Positions 36,481 to 45,309 of a stretch of DNA of 64,000 nucleotides are shown in pieces. The notes beneath the pieces are model-generated. The model was not told the origin of the DNA. It worked only from the letters and a program-made list of their open reading frames with translations, and searched no databases. How positions within the stretch are numbered: the first letter of the stretch is position 1; every line of letters begins with the position of its first letter. The position numbers were made by a program, and so were the translations under genes. Location: NCBI GenBank assembly GCA_046049675.1, contig JBJORA010000014.1:15411-79410 (forward strand), given 5' to 3'. The DNA is from CAIXQW01 sp046049675. Lineage in GTDB: Bacteria > Bacteroidota > Bacteroidia > Chitinophagales > Chitinophagaceae.

Positions 36481-36490
36481 ATCTGCTCTG

Positions 36491-36498
36491 TAAAAGTA
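36491..36498 (-). promoter_or_regulatory. -7 box of coaBC, overlapping the rpoZ terminator tract
   Basis: TACTTTTA on the minus strand (variant TAnnTTTA), ten bases before the coaBC ATG and immediately after or within the T-rich tail of the rpoZ hairpin. Confidence 0.45.
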
Positions 36499-36529
36499 AA
36501 AAACCATCCGACTAATGCAGGATGGTTTT
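36491..36529 (-). terminator. Intrinsic terminator between rpoZ and coaBC
   Basis: On the minus strand, AAACCATCC and GGATGGTTT arms (36501-36509 and 36520-36528 on the plus strand) close a 10-base loop, with a T-rich run after it. It separates bamD-rpoZ transcripts from coaBC. Confidence 0.75.
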
Positions 36530-36558
36530 AGAAATATTTACCAATAAATTGTATAAAA

Positions 36559-36897
36559 TTATTGAAGCTGCTCCGTAGCCGTATCGCGGAAATACACTTT
36601 TTGTGCATTGAATTCGTCAATACTTTGGATGCTTGGGTTAGCCATTTTCTCGTAGAAGCGGCTAATTTCAATTTGCTCCTTGTTTTCGCTTATTTCTTCA
36701 AGATTGTCGGTATGGCTACCAAATTCTTGTAATTTTTGGTGCAATTCGTCCTTTATCTTGGTATTGATTTGATTAGCGCGCTTACTCATAATAGCAATAG
36801 TCTTGTAGATATTGCCAGTTTCCTCACCCATTTTATTCAAGTCGCGAGGCTCAATTGATGGATTTAATGTGCTGATCAAAAGCTTTTTTCCTTCCAT
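36559..36897 (-). CDS. rpoZ: DNA-directed RNA polymerase omega subunit
   Basis: The 112-residue Bacteroidota form of the omega/Rpb6 subunit, which stabilises beta-prime. Landmarks are TGNIYKTIAIMSKRANQINTKIKDEL, the Rpb6 helix pair, and a C-terminal acidic helix. Its start overlaps the bamD stop (TAATG), so translation is probably coupled. Position between bamD and coaBC is conserved in the phylum and supports the call. Confidence 0.88.
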   Translation of the reverse strand: MEGKKLLISTLNPSIEPRDLNKMGEETGNIYKTIAIMSKRANQINTKIKDELHQKLQEFGSHTDNLEEISENKEQIEISRFYEKMANPSIQSIDEFNAQKVYFRDTATEQLQ

Positions 36898-37709
36898 TAT
36901 TGTGTGGTAGATTTTTTTTGGATCGCAAATATAGCATTTTTTAGCTGATCTGCCTCCGTTTTATACTGAGTATTTGGGTAATTTGCTATTAAATCGTTAT
37001 AATCCACGAGGGCTTGCTGGTAGCGTTCTGCCTGCTTTGCGGCGATACTGAGGCCAGCATATTGAAAATTACTCTGCATCATGCGCCAGTAGAAAAGGTC
37101 TGCACGGTTACTTTCAGGGTATTTCTTGAGTAGATTGCCATAAGCTGCTGCAGCACTTTTGAATTCACCAATCTTAAAGTAAAGCTCTGCGCTCTCAAAG
37201 TCCTTTTTCTCAAGTTTGCGACGGGCCTCGTCTATCATTTTGTTGGCTTCTATCGTATTTGGGCTTTCTGGATGCTCGTTGACGTAGTCTTGCAATGCTG
37301 CAATGGCCTTGATGGTACTACCTTGGTCTAGGGTAGATTCGGGGCTAAGTTTATATAGACAAAGTGCCGTCAAAAACTCGCAAGTGTCGCGGCGGGGACT
37401 ATTGGGGAAGTTCTCTGTCAAATTCTTAAAATGGTAGCTAGCTGCAAGATAGCTTTCTTGGTAGTAGAACGTAAAAGCGTATCGGTAATACAAGGTCTCA
37501 AACTGGTTTTTGCCCTTGTAAACTGGCAAAAGCTCTTCATAAAGGGTATTAGCCTCTTCCCACTTTTTATTACCGTAATACTCGTCGGCTTTAGTTTTCT
37601 TGAACTCTATGTCTTTGCTTTTTTGAATCTGCTCAAAATCGTTGCAAGCAGCCGTGGCAAGTACTACCAAGATGCTTAGAGATGCAAAAAGCTGTTTAGC
37701 TGTAATCAT
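36897..37709 (-). CDS. bamD: Outer-membrane assembly lipoprotein BamD
   Basis: TPR lipoprotein of the BAM complex that folds beta-barrels into the outer membrane. The 270 residues start with a lipoprotein signal (LSILVVLATAAC, Cys 22). Helical repeats follow: ADEYYGNKKWEEANTLYEEL, YYRYAFTFYYQESYLAASYHF, ENFPNSPRRD, YFKIGEFKSAAAAYGNLLKKYPES and LIANYPNTQYKTEA. It heads the conserved block. TATCTTTG (37725-37718) lies eight bases before the ATG. Confidence 0.93.
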   Translation of the reverse strand: MITAKQLFASLSILVVLATAACNDFEQIQKSKDIEFKKTKADEYYGNKKWEEANTLYEELLPVYKGKNQFETLYYRYAFTFYYQESYLAASYHFKNLTENFPNSPRRDTCEFLTALCLYKLSPESTLDQGSTIKAIAALQDYVNEHPESPNTIEANKMIDEARRKLEKKDFESAELYFKIGEFKSAAAAYGNLLKKYPESNRADLFYWRMMQSNFQYAGLSIAAKQAERYQQALVDYNDLIANYPNTQYKTEADQLKNAIFAIQKKSTTQ

Positions 37710-37717
37710 TAGCGCTG

Positions 37718-37725
37718 CAAAGATA
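37718..37725 (-). promoter_or_regulatory. -7 box of the bamD-rpoZ operon
   Basis: TATCTTTG on the minus strand, eight bases before the bamD ATG at 37709. Confidence 0.7.
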
Positions 37726-37770
37726 TGCCACAGTAAAGGCTAGGAAAGCTTTGGTTGCCAAAAAAAATGT

Positions 37771-37778
37771 TATATTTG
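37771..37778 (+). promoter_or_regulatory. -7 box of the lipoprotein gene at 37792
   Basis: TATATTTG, 13 bases before the ATG at 37792. It is back to back with the bamD promoter. Confidence 0.6.
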
Positions 37779-37791
37779 ACCTTTGCAACGT

Positions 37792-38199
37792 ATGAAATTG
37801 ATAGGTAAGTTAGCAGTTGTTGCCATAGCAGCACTTGTTTTTGTTACAGCTTGTACTAAACGTGAGGACGGATGGCCAAATACTGGCGTTATTAACACTA
37901 TACCGCAGTTTGGCATTACAAATTACCGTGTAAACAGTGCTGAGAATAAGCAATTGTTTGATGGCTGGCAGTTTCAGTTTGCGAGTAACTTGCGCATGCA
38001 GGCTAGCAAAAATGGTCAGGTTTTGCAGGGCGAATGGCGCAAATTTGGTGATACTTTAAAGATTTACAGCTTTGCAGAATACCCACTTACGCTACTCAAT
38101 GGCAGCTGGGGTGCCAATATTGTCAACGAGCAAATGGTTTACACCAGCAGACAAGATGGCGCTGGCGTTACAGAGTTGAACTTTGATGTGGTGAAGTAG
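37792..38199 (+). CDS. Small lipoprotein of unknown function
   Basis: 135 residues from ATG 37792, whose product begins with a lipoprotein signal (MKLIGKLAVVAIAALVFVTAC, Cys 21). An alternative start three codons earlier is less typical. The mature domain looks like a compact beta-sandwich or barrel (FDGWQFQFASNLRMQASKNG, EWRKFGDTLKIY, LLNGSWGANIVNEQMVYTSR), reminiscent of the lipocalin-like lipoproteins of Bacteroidota. No confident family. It stands alone. Confidence 0.7.
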   Translation: MKLIGKLAVVAIAALVFVTACTKREDGWPNTGVINTIPQFGITNYRVNSAENKQLFDGWQFQFASNLRMQASKNGQVLQGEWRKFGDTLKIYSFAEYPLTLLNGSWGANIVNEQMVYTSRQDGAGVTELNFDVVK

Positions 38200-38333
38200 G
38201 GGGCGAGCGCTTGTAATCATCTGTGTACTGTACTTAGAGGTTTAATATTCATTTTTACTATAAGATTAGCGGTACAATTCTAATAGTAACACCGCTCTTC
38301 AAAAGCGACCTAATCCATTATTTGTAATCTTTT

Positions 38334-39176
38334 GTGACTAGACTAAGTATCAATTTAATTTTAGTGGTGGCCCTTAGTTGTTTCTCCTGCTATTTTGGCG
38401 ATGACAATACTATTAGGACCTATTATAAAAGTGGTAAGCTAGAAAGCGAATTCTACTTTGATAGTTTGTGTAATTGCAAACGTTTAATTGAGTATTACGA
38501 AAACGGCAACATCAAGCAAAAATCCCAGTATGGTAAACAAGGCTTAGATGGTACTGATACAATTTTCTTTATGGATGGCAAGCCTAGCATTATAGGCGAG
38601 TGGCAAAATGGCATCAAAGTTGGACAACAGGTTGCTTATTTTAGCAATGGTGTAAAAGCTTATGAGCAGTTGTATCGCAATGGATTTAAGGTTGGTACAT
38701 GGAAGTATTTTGACAGCACTGGTTTTCTCACTAAAACTCTTGTTTACAAGGATAGCATTGTAAGATGGGATAGTGACCGTGAAACTAATACAACTAATTA
38801 CTTCAATAGAGGCACCCTTTACCTCACAGAAATCTATGAAGACAATAAGAAAGTAGCTACTGCCGTTATTGATAGTGCCTTGTACAGTGAATTATTGCCA
38901 CAAAACACATTAAATGGTAGCGCACTTTTTGTGGCGAATTGCTCAATGTGCCACTTTAAAGTAGCAGAATCAATGGGGCCTAATATCAAGCATCTTGTAA
39001 ATAAACACAAGGATGAGTGGTTGATGAAGAAAATATTAAATGAAGCACAATTGAGTGATGATGCGTATAATATATCGTCAAAAAAGAAATGGCACTCGGG
39101 ACAACATCCAAGAGCAGATAATCTATCTGAAGATGAGATCAAGCGGATTATTGGCTTTTTGCGGTCTCAGTCGTAG
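38334..39176 (+). CDS. Lipoprotein fusing MORN-like repeats to a cytochrome c domain
   Basis: 280 residues from a GTG start. A lipoprotein-like signal (LILVVALSCFSC) is followed by MORN-variant (YwqK-type) repeats at about 28-175: YYKSGKLESEFYF, YYENGNIKQKSQYG, FMDGKPSIIGEWQNGIKVG, YFSNGVKAYEQLYRNGFKVGTWKYF. The C-terminal ~80 residues form a small class I cytochrome c with haem motif CSMCH at 203-207 (GSALFVANCSMCH) and a C-terminal helix (DEIKRIIGFLRSQ). Electron transfer at the periplasmic face is implied. The fusion is unusual. It ends six bases before the next gene. Confidence 0.8.
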   Translation: MTRLSINLILVVALSCFSCYFGDDNTIRTYYKSGKLESEFYFDSLCNCKRLIEYYENGNIKQKSQYGKQGLDGTDTIFFMDGKPSIIGEWQNGIKVGQQVAYFSNGVKAYEQLYRNGFKVGTWKYFDSTGFLTKTLVYKDSIVRWDSDRETNTTNYFNRGTLYLTEIYEDNKKVATAVIDSALYSELLPQNTLNGSALFVANCSMCHFKVAESMGPNIKHLVNKHKDEWLMKKILNEAQLSDDAYNISSKKKWHSGQHPRADNLSEDEIKRIIGFLRSQS

Positions 39177-39181
39177 TAATT

Positions 39182-39952
39182 ATGCCTAACGACGCGATTA
39201 CGCTTAAACTATTATTATTATACGTTGCAGTGAAAATTATCCAATCCTTAGTCGCAGTTAGAAATACACCGCCGTATTTTGCATACATACTTGCTTGCTG
39301 TTTGATTTCTAGCTGTGCATCAAATGATTCACAAAGTCAATTGCCAGCAAGGTCTATTAACAGCGTCAGCAACACGGATACATTTAATGCTATTACCGAG
39401 GTAATCGAACTCGATTCAATTTTTGCTGACAAAAACTATAGGATGGAACTTTCATTTTATAAAAATGAAACACCAGCTACGTCTACGAAGCACTTTGGTC
39501 GCGTAAGATTCTATAAGCAAGAAAGCATAGCAAAAAAGTTGTTATTTGAAGATTCAATTTACCTGCACATTGGCGTTTTTGAGTTTAAAAATTTTGACAA
39601 AGACACTTTCAAAGAAATTCTGCTAGAATGCTGCTACACTAATCGAGCCAATATGTTTTTTCACTTATATGATATTGACAGTTACTGTGATTCCGTGGTG
39701 AGGATTAAGAATTTTGAAAAAATTGCAAACCCAAATTACTTAGCTGATCACGACATCATTGATAACTATGTGCTTTCAGGTCAAGACTGGACAGCCTTTT
39801 ACAAAATAAATGGTGACAGTATAATTTCATTTGAAGACTATTCTATGATATGGGGATACGATGAAAATTCTATCGATACCAACAAAGACTTAGAGTATGC
39901 AAAGAAGTTAAAGGCTGTACTGAAACAATTTAAAAAAAGAGGCTTGAATTAA
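39182..39952 (+). CDS. Putative lipoprotein of unknown function
   Basis: 256 residues as read from ATG 39182. A lipobox-like ILACCLISSC is followed by a Ser/Asn linker, but it is deep in the sequence (Cys near 44). A GTG at 39230 (giving MKIIQSLVAV...) would make a more normal signal. The rest is a mixed alpha/beta domain (FKEILLECCYTNRANMFFHLYDID, DWTAFYKINGDSIISFEDYSM) ending in a basic helix. I recognise no family. It is six bases after the MORN-cytochrome gene and probably co-transcribed. Confidence 0.6.
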   Translation: MPNDAITLKLLLLYVAVKIIQSLVAVRNTPPYFAYILACCLISSCASNDSQSQLPARSINSVSNTDTFNAITEVIELDSIFADKNYRMELSFYKNETPATSTKHFGRVRFYKQESIAKKLLFEDSIYLHIGVFEFKNFDKDTFKEILLECCYTNRANMFFHLYDIDSYCDSVVRIKNFEKIANPNYLADHDIIDNYVLSGQDWTAFYKINGDSIISFEDYSMIWGYDENSIDTNKDLEYAKKLKAVLKQFKKRGLN

Positions 39953-39960
39953 TGAGGTTC

Positions 39961-40509
39961 CTACTCATTAATCGTTACAGCATTCCGTTTAATCATTACA
40001 TACACAGCTGTTGTAAAACTCTTTTTGCCTCTTACATCACTCGTTACACTGAGCAAATAGTTGCCTTCAAAAGGCGCAACATAAGCAAAGTGTGTAAAAT
40101 AAGTATGGTCGCGGTGTTTGCGAATTCTATCTCGCACTTCATCTGTGCCAAATGCTTCGTGGCCTAAGCCTACTTCTAAGTAATTTAAGTCTGGTTGACC
40201 AACAACAATAAAGTGGTAGATCGTTTTGGCTTTGAGGTGCAACATAATCGGGCACATCGTACGATGTTCTAAAGTAAGAAAACCTCCATTAAAAATACTA
40301 TAGCCCTGCTTTTTGTAAATCTCAACTAATTCCTTTGCCTTGGCTTCGATTTGCGGATTATCGCATTTCATGGGCCACTCTTTTTTCGCTGGAGGGTCAT
40401 CGTCCTCGTCGTCTTCATCCGCCACTTGTGCAAGGCATACGCTTGTGTTCCAAATCAATGCAAGCACTAGCAAGCTAGCAAACCGAAATATTCTAACGCT
40501 GTAAGTCAT
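39961..40509 (-). CDS. Secreted protein of unknown function
   Basis: 182 residues from ATG 40509, the first that begins a signal peptide (MTYSVRIFRFASLLVLALIWNTSVCLAQ). The longer frame to 40728 runs inside the SDR gene and is not credible. After an acidic stretch (DEDDEDDDPP) comes a compact domain with two cysteines (MKCDNPQIEAKAKELVEIYKK, LEHRTMCPIMLHLKAK, HFAYVAPFEGNYLLSVTSDVRGK). The start overlaps the SDR stop by 17 bases, so the two genes are linked. No known family. Confidence 0.65.
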   Translation of the reverse strand: MTYSVRIFRFASLLVLALIWNTSVCLAQVADEDDEDDDPPAKKEWPMKCDNPQIEAKAKELVEIYKKQGYSIFNGGFLTLEHRTMCPIMLHLKAKTIYHFIVVGQPDLNYLEVGLGHEAFGTDEVRDRIRKHRDHTYFTHFAYVAPFEGNYLLSVTSDVRGKKSFTTAVYVMIKRNAVTINE

Positions 40510-41272
40510 GTTCTTTAATATTATAGTGGCTATCTGCCTGTGTGGTGCAAGTAATGGTAAGATCGTTGATGCAAACATGCGCTGGCAATGTACATACATA
40601 AAATACAGCATCTGCAATATCCTTCGCATGCAATGGCGTAAAACCATCGTAAATAGCTTTTGCTTTGCTCGCATCGCCATCAAAACGTACAAGACTAAAT
40701 TCTGTTTCCGCTGCACCTGGATTAACATTGGTAACCTTTATACCATAAGGCAATAAGTCAATGCGCATACTCTGGCCAAGCGCATCTACAGCGTGCTTAC
40801 TAGCGCAATAGACATTGCCATTTTTATAAACATACTTGCCGGCTATGCTACTAATATTTACTATATGGCCCACTTTATGCGCCTTCATATTATCGATCAC
40901 AGGTTTACTTACATGGAGTAAACCTTTTACATTAGTATCAAGCATTCTATCCCAATTCTCAAATTCGCCTTGCTCTATACTACCGAAGCCTGCAGCTAGG
41001 CCGGCATTGTTAACAAGGATATGAATTGGTTTACTTATACCAGCTATAGCTTTAAGTGTAGCCTCGCGATCGCGTACATCAAAACATAAGATTTCAATTT
41101 TGGCATTATATTGCTGTTTGCAAGTAGCCTGCAATGCTTCTAGTCTGTCTTGTCGGCGACCAGTAGCAATAATGTGATAACCTGCTGCTGCAAATTTGTG
41201 AGCGATTGCTTCCCCAAAACCGCTAGTGGCACCCGTAACGAGCACCGTTTGTTGTTGTATACTTTCCGCCAT
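40493..41272 (-). CDS. Short-chain dehydrogenase/reductase (YdfG-type)
   Basis: NAD(P)-dependent oxidoreductase; YdfG relatives act on 3-hydroxy acids and L-allo-threonine/serine. The 259 residues start at ATG 41272 (MAESIQQQ). The cofactor motif is TGATSGFG (13-20), an RxxR at ATGRRQDR favours NADP, then NNAG, the catalytic ISSIAG serine and YCASK pair. The C-terminal half includes NPGAAETEFSLVRFDGD, as in the YdfG subgroup. TACCTTAG (41290-41283) lies ten bases before the start. Confidence 0.92.
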   Translation of the reverse strand: MAESIQQQTVLVTGATSGFGEAIAHKFAAAGYHIIATGRRQDRLEALQATCKQQYNAKIEILCFDVRDREATLKAIAGISKPIHILVNNAGLAAGFGSIEQGEFENWDRMLDTNVKGLLHVSKPVIDNMKAHKVGHIVNISSIAGKYVYKNGNVYCASKHAVDALGQSMRIDLLPYGIKVTNVNPGAAETEFSLVRFDGDASKAKAIYDGFTPLHAKDIADAVFYVCTLPAHVCINDLTITCTTQADSHYNIKEHDLQR

Positions 41273-41331
41273 TATGGTGCTGCTAAGGTAATATGCATAA
41301 TTTACTTGTACTGCATTCTGCACACAAGTTT

Positions 41332-43275
41332 CTATCTGAGAAGGGTAATATCCCCTTTGAAAATCTTTTCTTCGTTATATAAGTTACGTGCCTTAATCAC
41401 CCAAAAATAAACACCTTGGTCGCATTCTTTATTGTTGTAGGTGCCATTCCAAAATTGCCTAAAACTAGTGCCGCCAAATAATTCCTTACCATAGCGATCA
41501 AATATTTTGAAATAATCTAGTTTACCATAGCCCGCCTGAATAATCTTGGCATAATCATTAACGCCGTCGCCATTAGGTGTAAAAGCATTTGGAACAAAGA
41601 AAGTAATATCGTCTACAACCTCAAACACAATGCTGTCGTAACCAACGCAGCCATCCGGGGTAATACCTGTTACGCTGTATGCATAAGTTCCCGATTGCGG
41701 AAAATTGAAAATTGGTTTTACAGAATTTGGATTATCCATATATGTGGGAGGATCCCATGTAACATTTGTACTGCCAGTTACATAGCCTTCTATTGGCAAA
41801 TTTTTGATTACTACCGTATCTTCTCCAGTGCGAATACTTACAGTACCAATCTTTATGTTTTGAATTGCAGTGTCGCGGCATCCAAACGAATTGCCACTAA
41901 TTAGTTTGACAGGGAAAGTGCCGCCATTATAAGTGAAGGCATGCGATGGATTTTGCTCTGTCTTAGTAGTGCCATCACCAAATATCCAAGTCCAAATATC
42001 AGGTGGGGCTAATGAACCAAAACTACCGTCTGTAAATTGAATGCGCTCACCAGGGCAGAGAAGCCCATTATAAGTATAACTTGCTACAAACTCGGGATAT
42101 ACTTTTACCAATCGTTCAATGCTATCGGGGCAAGTGCTTCCGCCATTAACGATGAGTTTTACTTTGTAAGTGCCTGTATCAGGATAAGTGTATGTCGGCG
42201 TTTTTAAAGTACTTGTGTCGGTTGTTATGCCAGCCACACCAAAGTCCCAATAGTAAGAGAAGCCACCAGTACTAAGATTTTGAAAATCTACAGTTGTACT
42301 TTGGCAGCTTATGATGTATGTATTTGGTTCTTGACTAAGTACTGGAATATTGGCCACAACTACTTTTGAGCAGTTGGTAATTACAAATTGAAAATCGCGA
42401 CGTGTGGTGCCAACTTTGATGCCATTGCGCCACTCATGACAACATACGGTTACAACGTAGCGCCCTTGTATATTTGGCGTTCCTGTAATAATACCCGTCT
42501 TTGTATCAATCGTCAAGGCTGGATTGCCTGGTATTGGCAAGGCACTTGTAAAACCAAAAGTATATGGCACTGCTTGAAAAAAATCTGGACCCAATAGCAT
42601 GCTCGGCGAAGGATTAGGATCACTAATGCTACTTGGTATGTCAAATGCGTCGCAAAACTCATAACTCAAGCTGTCGCCATCGGCATCTACTGCGCTATGA
42701 TCGTAGATAAGTGGATTGTTGATGCAAATAATTTGAGGAGGATAGTTTTTGAATACGGCGCTATTGTTTGGTCCGGCACCAGGATTAATATTGATAAAGT
42801 AGGTACTTCCTACAACAGTGCCATTTGGGTTATCAATGTTTTGTGCTTCGTTGCGGCAACATCTTTGATACACTAGCATGTAACCATTTGTATTGTCGGG
42901 TATGGCTAAATCAAACTGAAATAGCATTCTACTCAGACAAACAGTTGGTGCGTTCGTAAGACACGAGTTACTAAAATTGGCTGGTACAATTACACTCGTT
43001 AAAAACTTAATTGAATCTGCCCATACAAATTTTTTAGTATCATAACTATACAAACCAAACGAACCACTCTGGTCATTTGTAAGTGCCTCATTGCTTCCGT
43101 TTTGGCAGTCTCTAAATAGTGCCAATTGGATGCGATAAGTTTTTACATTCTGATTATTAGTTCCCAAATATGTATAGGAAAATTCTCCGCCAACTAAGTG
43201 CGTGGCCAAAACATCTTTGGTCGCACCTACGGCTATTACGAGCACCGCCAACAATCTCCAAAACTTCACAGCCAT
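41332..43275 (-). CDS. T9SS type B-sorted PKD-domain protein (gliding motility-associated C-terminal domain)
   Basis: 647 residues with a signal peptide (LLAVLVIAVGATKDVLA) and an N-terminal conserved block (THLVGGEFSYTYLG ... YRIQLALFRDCQNG). Two PKD-like domains follow (SYYWDFGVAGITTDTSTL, TWIFGDGTTKTEQNPSHAF), then the type B sorting tail VPNAFTPNGDGVNDYAKI ... DQGVYFWVIKARN. Such proteins are exported by the type IX system and stay at the surface or act in adhesion. Cell-wall or polymer binding is likely but not shown. The gene is monocistronic. Confidence 0.92.
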   Translation of the reverse strand: MAVKFWRLLAVLVIAVGATKDVLATHLVGGEFSYTYLGTNNQNVKTYRIQLALFRDCQNGSNEALTNDQSGSFGLYSYDTKKFVWADSIKFLTSVIVPANFSNSCLTNAPTVCLSRMLFQFDLAIPDNTNGYMLVYQRCCRNEAQNIDNPNGTVVGSTYFININPGAGPNNSAVFKNYPPQIICINNPLIYDHSAVDADGDSLSYEFCDAFDIPSSISDPNPSPSMLLGPDFFQAVPYTFGFTSALPIPGNPALTIDTKTGIITGTPNIQGRYVVTVCCHEWRNGIKVGTTRRDFQFVITNCSKVVVANIPVLSQEPNTYIISCQSTTVDFQNLSTGGFSYYWDFGVAGITTDTSTLKTPTYTYPDTGTYKVKLIVNGGSTCPDSIERLVKVYPEFVASYTYNGLLCPGERIQFTDGSFGSLAPPDIWTWIFGDGTTKTEQNPSHAFTYNGGTFPVKLISGNSFGCRDTAIQNIKIGTVSIRTGEDTVVIKNLPIEGYVTGSTNVTWDPPTYMDNPNSVKPIFNFPQSGTYAYSVTGITPDGCVGYDSIVFEVVDDITFFVPNAFTPNGDGVNDYAKIIQAGYGKLDYFKIFDRYGKELFGGTSFRQFWNGTYNNKECDQGVYFWVIKARNLYNEEKIFKGDITLLR

Positions 43276-43421
43276 AAAATTAGCGTTTTTATACGTATAA
43301 ATGAAAGCGCATTGTCATTGTAACGTAAAAAACACCGCTAGTACTTTGCAAATTCTCGTTAAATAGGGTAGATATTGAATTTGCTAATACGATATTGAGG
43401 TATAAGCGCCATCAAAGGCGC

Positions 43422-44216
43422 CTAAATGCACGTTTCTTGGAGAAAATTGATCATTGTGCTAGCTACTAATTTCGGCTGTTCTACCATGCCTTGATGGCCA
43501 CAGTTGCGTAGAATTAGGCTTTGAGTTATCGGCGCAAAAGTCAGTTGTTGTTGTAAGAGTTTATAGTCGCAGGTTGTGTCTTTATCTGCAATACAAATCA
43601 AAGCAGGCACGCGAATCGAGCTTAAGGTTTGAGAATGGTCTTTTCTGCTTGCCATGGCATTGTTGTAATATGCTACACCTTGCGCATTAATTGTATGCGC
43701 CATGGCAACGTGCTGAGTAATAATTTCTGCCGATCTATTTTTGAATTGCTCGCTATAAATGCTATTCACAAGCGTACTTAGTATTTGCTTTGCTTCACCT
43801 TCTGCGGCTAACTTCACGGCTTGCATACGCTTCTCAACTTTAGCAGTATCGTCAGCATAGCAATGACTGTTTAGTAAGCCAAGGCTAAGTAGTGTATTGG
43901 GATATCGTTCTGCAATATTAAGCGCAATATAACCGCCCATGCTATGTCCCATGACGTGGCAGTTTGACCACTTTACATTTTGCATAATTTGAAAACAGTA
44001 ATCTGCCATTGCATCGATGCTGCAGTTTGGCAGAACGTCAGTGTGGTTGCTACCTGGTATATTGGGTAAAACAATGGTGCAATGCTCAGCAAGTTGTGGT
44101 ACTATCCATTGAAAAATTTCTGGCGTTTCAGCGTAACCATGCACCAACATAAGCCTTATTGGGCCTTGTCCTGTAGTATAGTAAAACTGATTATTGGCGA
44201 GTAATACCTTTTGCAT
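43422..44216 (-). CDS. Alpha/beta hydrolase
   Basis: 264 residues with the oxyanion LVHGYAE motif, nucleophile elbow GHSMGG (Ser 92), an acid in CIADKDTTCDY and the catalytic His in NCGHQGMVEQP. There is no signal peptide, so it acts in the cytoplasm. Substrate unknown. The start overlaps the end of the DUF4105 gene by 26 bases, making it the third gene of the guaB transcript. No T-tract terminator follows, only a GGCGCC-type hairpin near 43404-43423. Confidence 0.9.
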   Translation of the reverse strand: MQKVLLANNQFYYTTGQGPIRLMLVHGYAETPEIFQWIVPQLAEHCTIVLPNIPGSNHTDVLPNCSIDAMADYCFQIMQNVKWSNCHVMGHSMGGYIALNIAERYPNTLLSLGLLNSHCYADDTAKVEKRMQAVKLAAEGEAKQILSTLVNSIYSEQFKNRSAEIITQHVAMAHTINAQGVAYYNNAMASRKDHSQTLSSIRVPALICIADKDTTCDYKLLQQQLTFAPITQSLILRNCGHQGMVEQPKLVASTMINFLQETCI

Positions 44217-45309
44217 GTTGATATAGTCTAAAGCAAGTATAAGCGATTAATGGCAACACTTCAATCGCTGTTGGTTGAAGTAGGAAGTGAATTACTGTGC
44301 AGGATAATAAAGATAGAACAGCTGCAAGCGCACAATATTTACTAAACCATTTTTTGTTACGAATGCCGAGCCAAGCAACATGTGTTGGTAAAGCCCACGT
44401 AAGGTGAAGATTATGAGCAGTTTGTAGGTGATCTGTGCCAAGCCACATAAAGGCAAACAATAATCCTAGGAGACCCAATAAAGTAAACCACACTGCATCT
44501 GCAACACGCATGAATTTTGACTGAGGCATACTTATCGTTGATGCTAGCAAAAACAATGCAAGCGCTCCTAAGCAAATAGCTGCCCAGTTCGTACCAACAG
44601 TTCTTTGCTTGGTTTCTGGAATAATATAAGCTCCTTCCTTTACTAAAGGTGCGCCAGCAAGACTAGCATGATCTAGGCCTTGCATTAAGCCGCGTGGTAG
44701 AAACATACTTTGGTAGCTGTTCATTTTACCATGAACTTTGCTACTTAGCAGCAAGTTAATGCCAACACGTACCCAGTGGTCGCGCGCTTGATAGGTATTA
44801 AGTACTTGCATAAAAGTAATGCTGTCATTTTTAATGTAGTCGTTGTACTTAAAATCTTTGCCTAGCGCTTTTTCAATCAAGTCACGCAACTTGGTACTAC
44901 AGTTTTTATAGGTAAAGTCGTATTTGTAATAGAAATTTTCTGGCTTGTCGTTTTGTGCAAGTGCCAATTCAATTGCATTGACTTGAGCATCGTTTAGTTG
45001 CAAAATTTGTTCGTAAACACTTCGTTGCTCATATTGATACTGTCGCACAAAACTTTCAAAGCTTTGTTTTGCGCCAAAGTACAAAAGCTTACCACGAATA
45101 TATTTTGGAATAAACTGTGGATCGTCGTAATCAAACATACCATAGTTGTAAACGATGTCGCTTACACTATCCTTTACGCGCAAAGCACTATGGCCATAGA
45201 TACTGTAAACCTCGTCACCGACACCGCAGGTAAGCAAACTCACTTGCTTTTGTGCAAGTGCTTGCCATCCACTAGCAATAAACGCAACAACAAGAAGTAG
45301 ATTTTTCAA
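44191..45309 (-). CDS. DUF4105 membrane protein
   Basis: 372 residues: a signal peptide (LLLVVAFIASGWQALAQ), the DUF4105 domain at about 22-190 (TCGVGDEVYSIYGHSALRV, NYGMFDYDDPQFIPKYIRGKL, YYKYDFTYKNCSTKLRDLI; a His/Cys pair resembling a papain-like Lnb fold), then five membrane helices (about 243-265, 275-295, 300-320, 325-345 and 348-365). DUF4105 occurs fused to membrane helices in Bacteroidota; its function is unsettled. The start is TTG 45309, directly abutting the guaB TAA stop; no ATG is near. Confidence 0.82.
   Translation of the reverse strand: MKNLLLVVAFIASGWQALAQKQVSLLTCGVGDEVYSIYGHSALRVKDSVSDIVYNYGMFDYDDPQFIPKYIRGKLLYFGAKQSFESFVRQYQYEQRSVYEQILQLNDAQVNAIELALAQNDKPENFYYKYDFTYKNCSTKLRDLIEKALGKDFKYNDYIKNDSITFMQVLNTYQARDHWVRVGINLLLSSKVHGKMNSYQSMFLPRGLMQGLDHASLAGAPLVKEGAYIIPETKQRTVGTNWAAICLGALALFLLASTISMPQSKFMRVADAVWFTLLGLLGLLFAFMWLGTDHLQTAHNLHLTWALPTHVAWLGIRNKKWFSKYCALAAVLSLLSCTVIHFLLQPTAIEVLPLIAYTCFRLYQHAKGITRQ

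Noticed and set aside
40510..40728. N-terminal extension of the secreted protein at 39961-40509
   Set aside because: The extension lies inside the SDR coding sequence in another frame and precedes a clean signal peptide at 40509.
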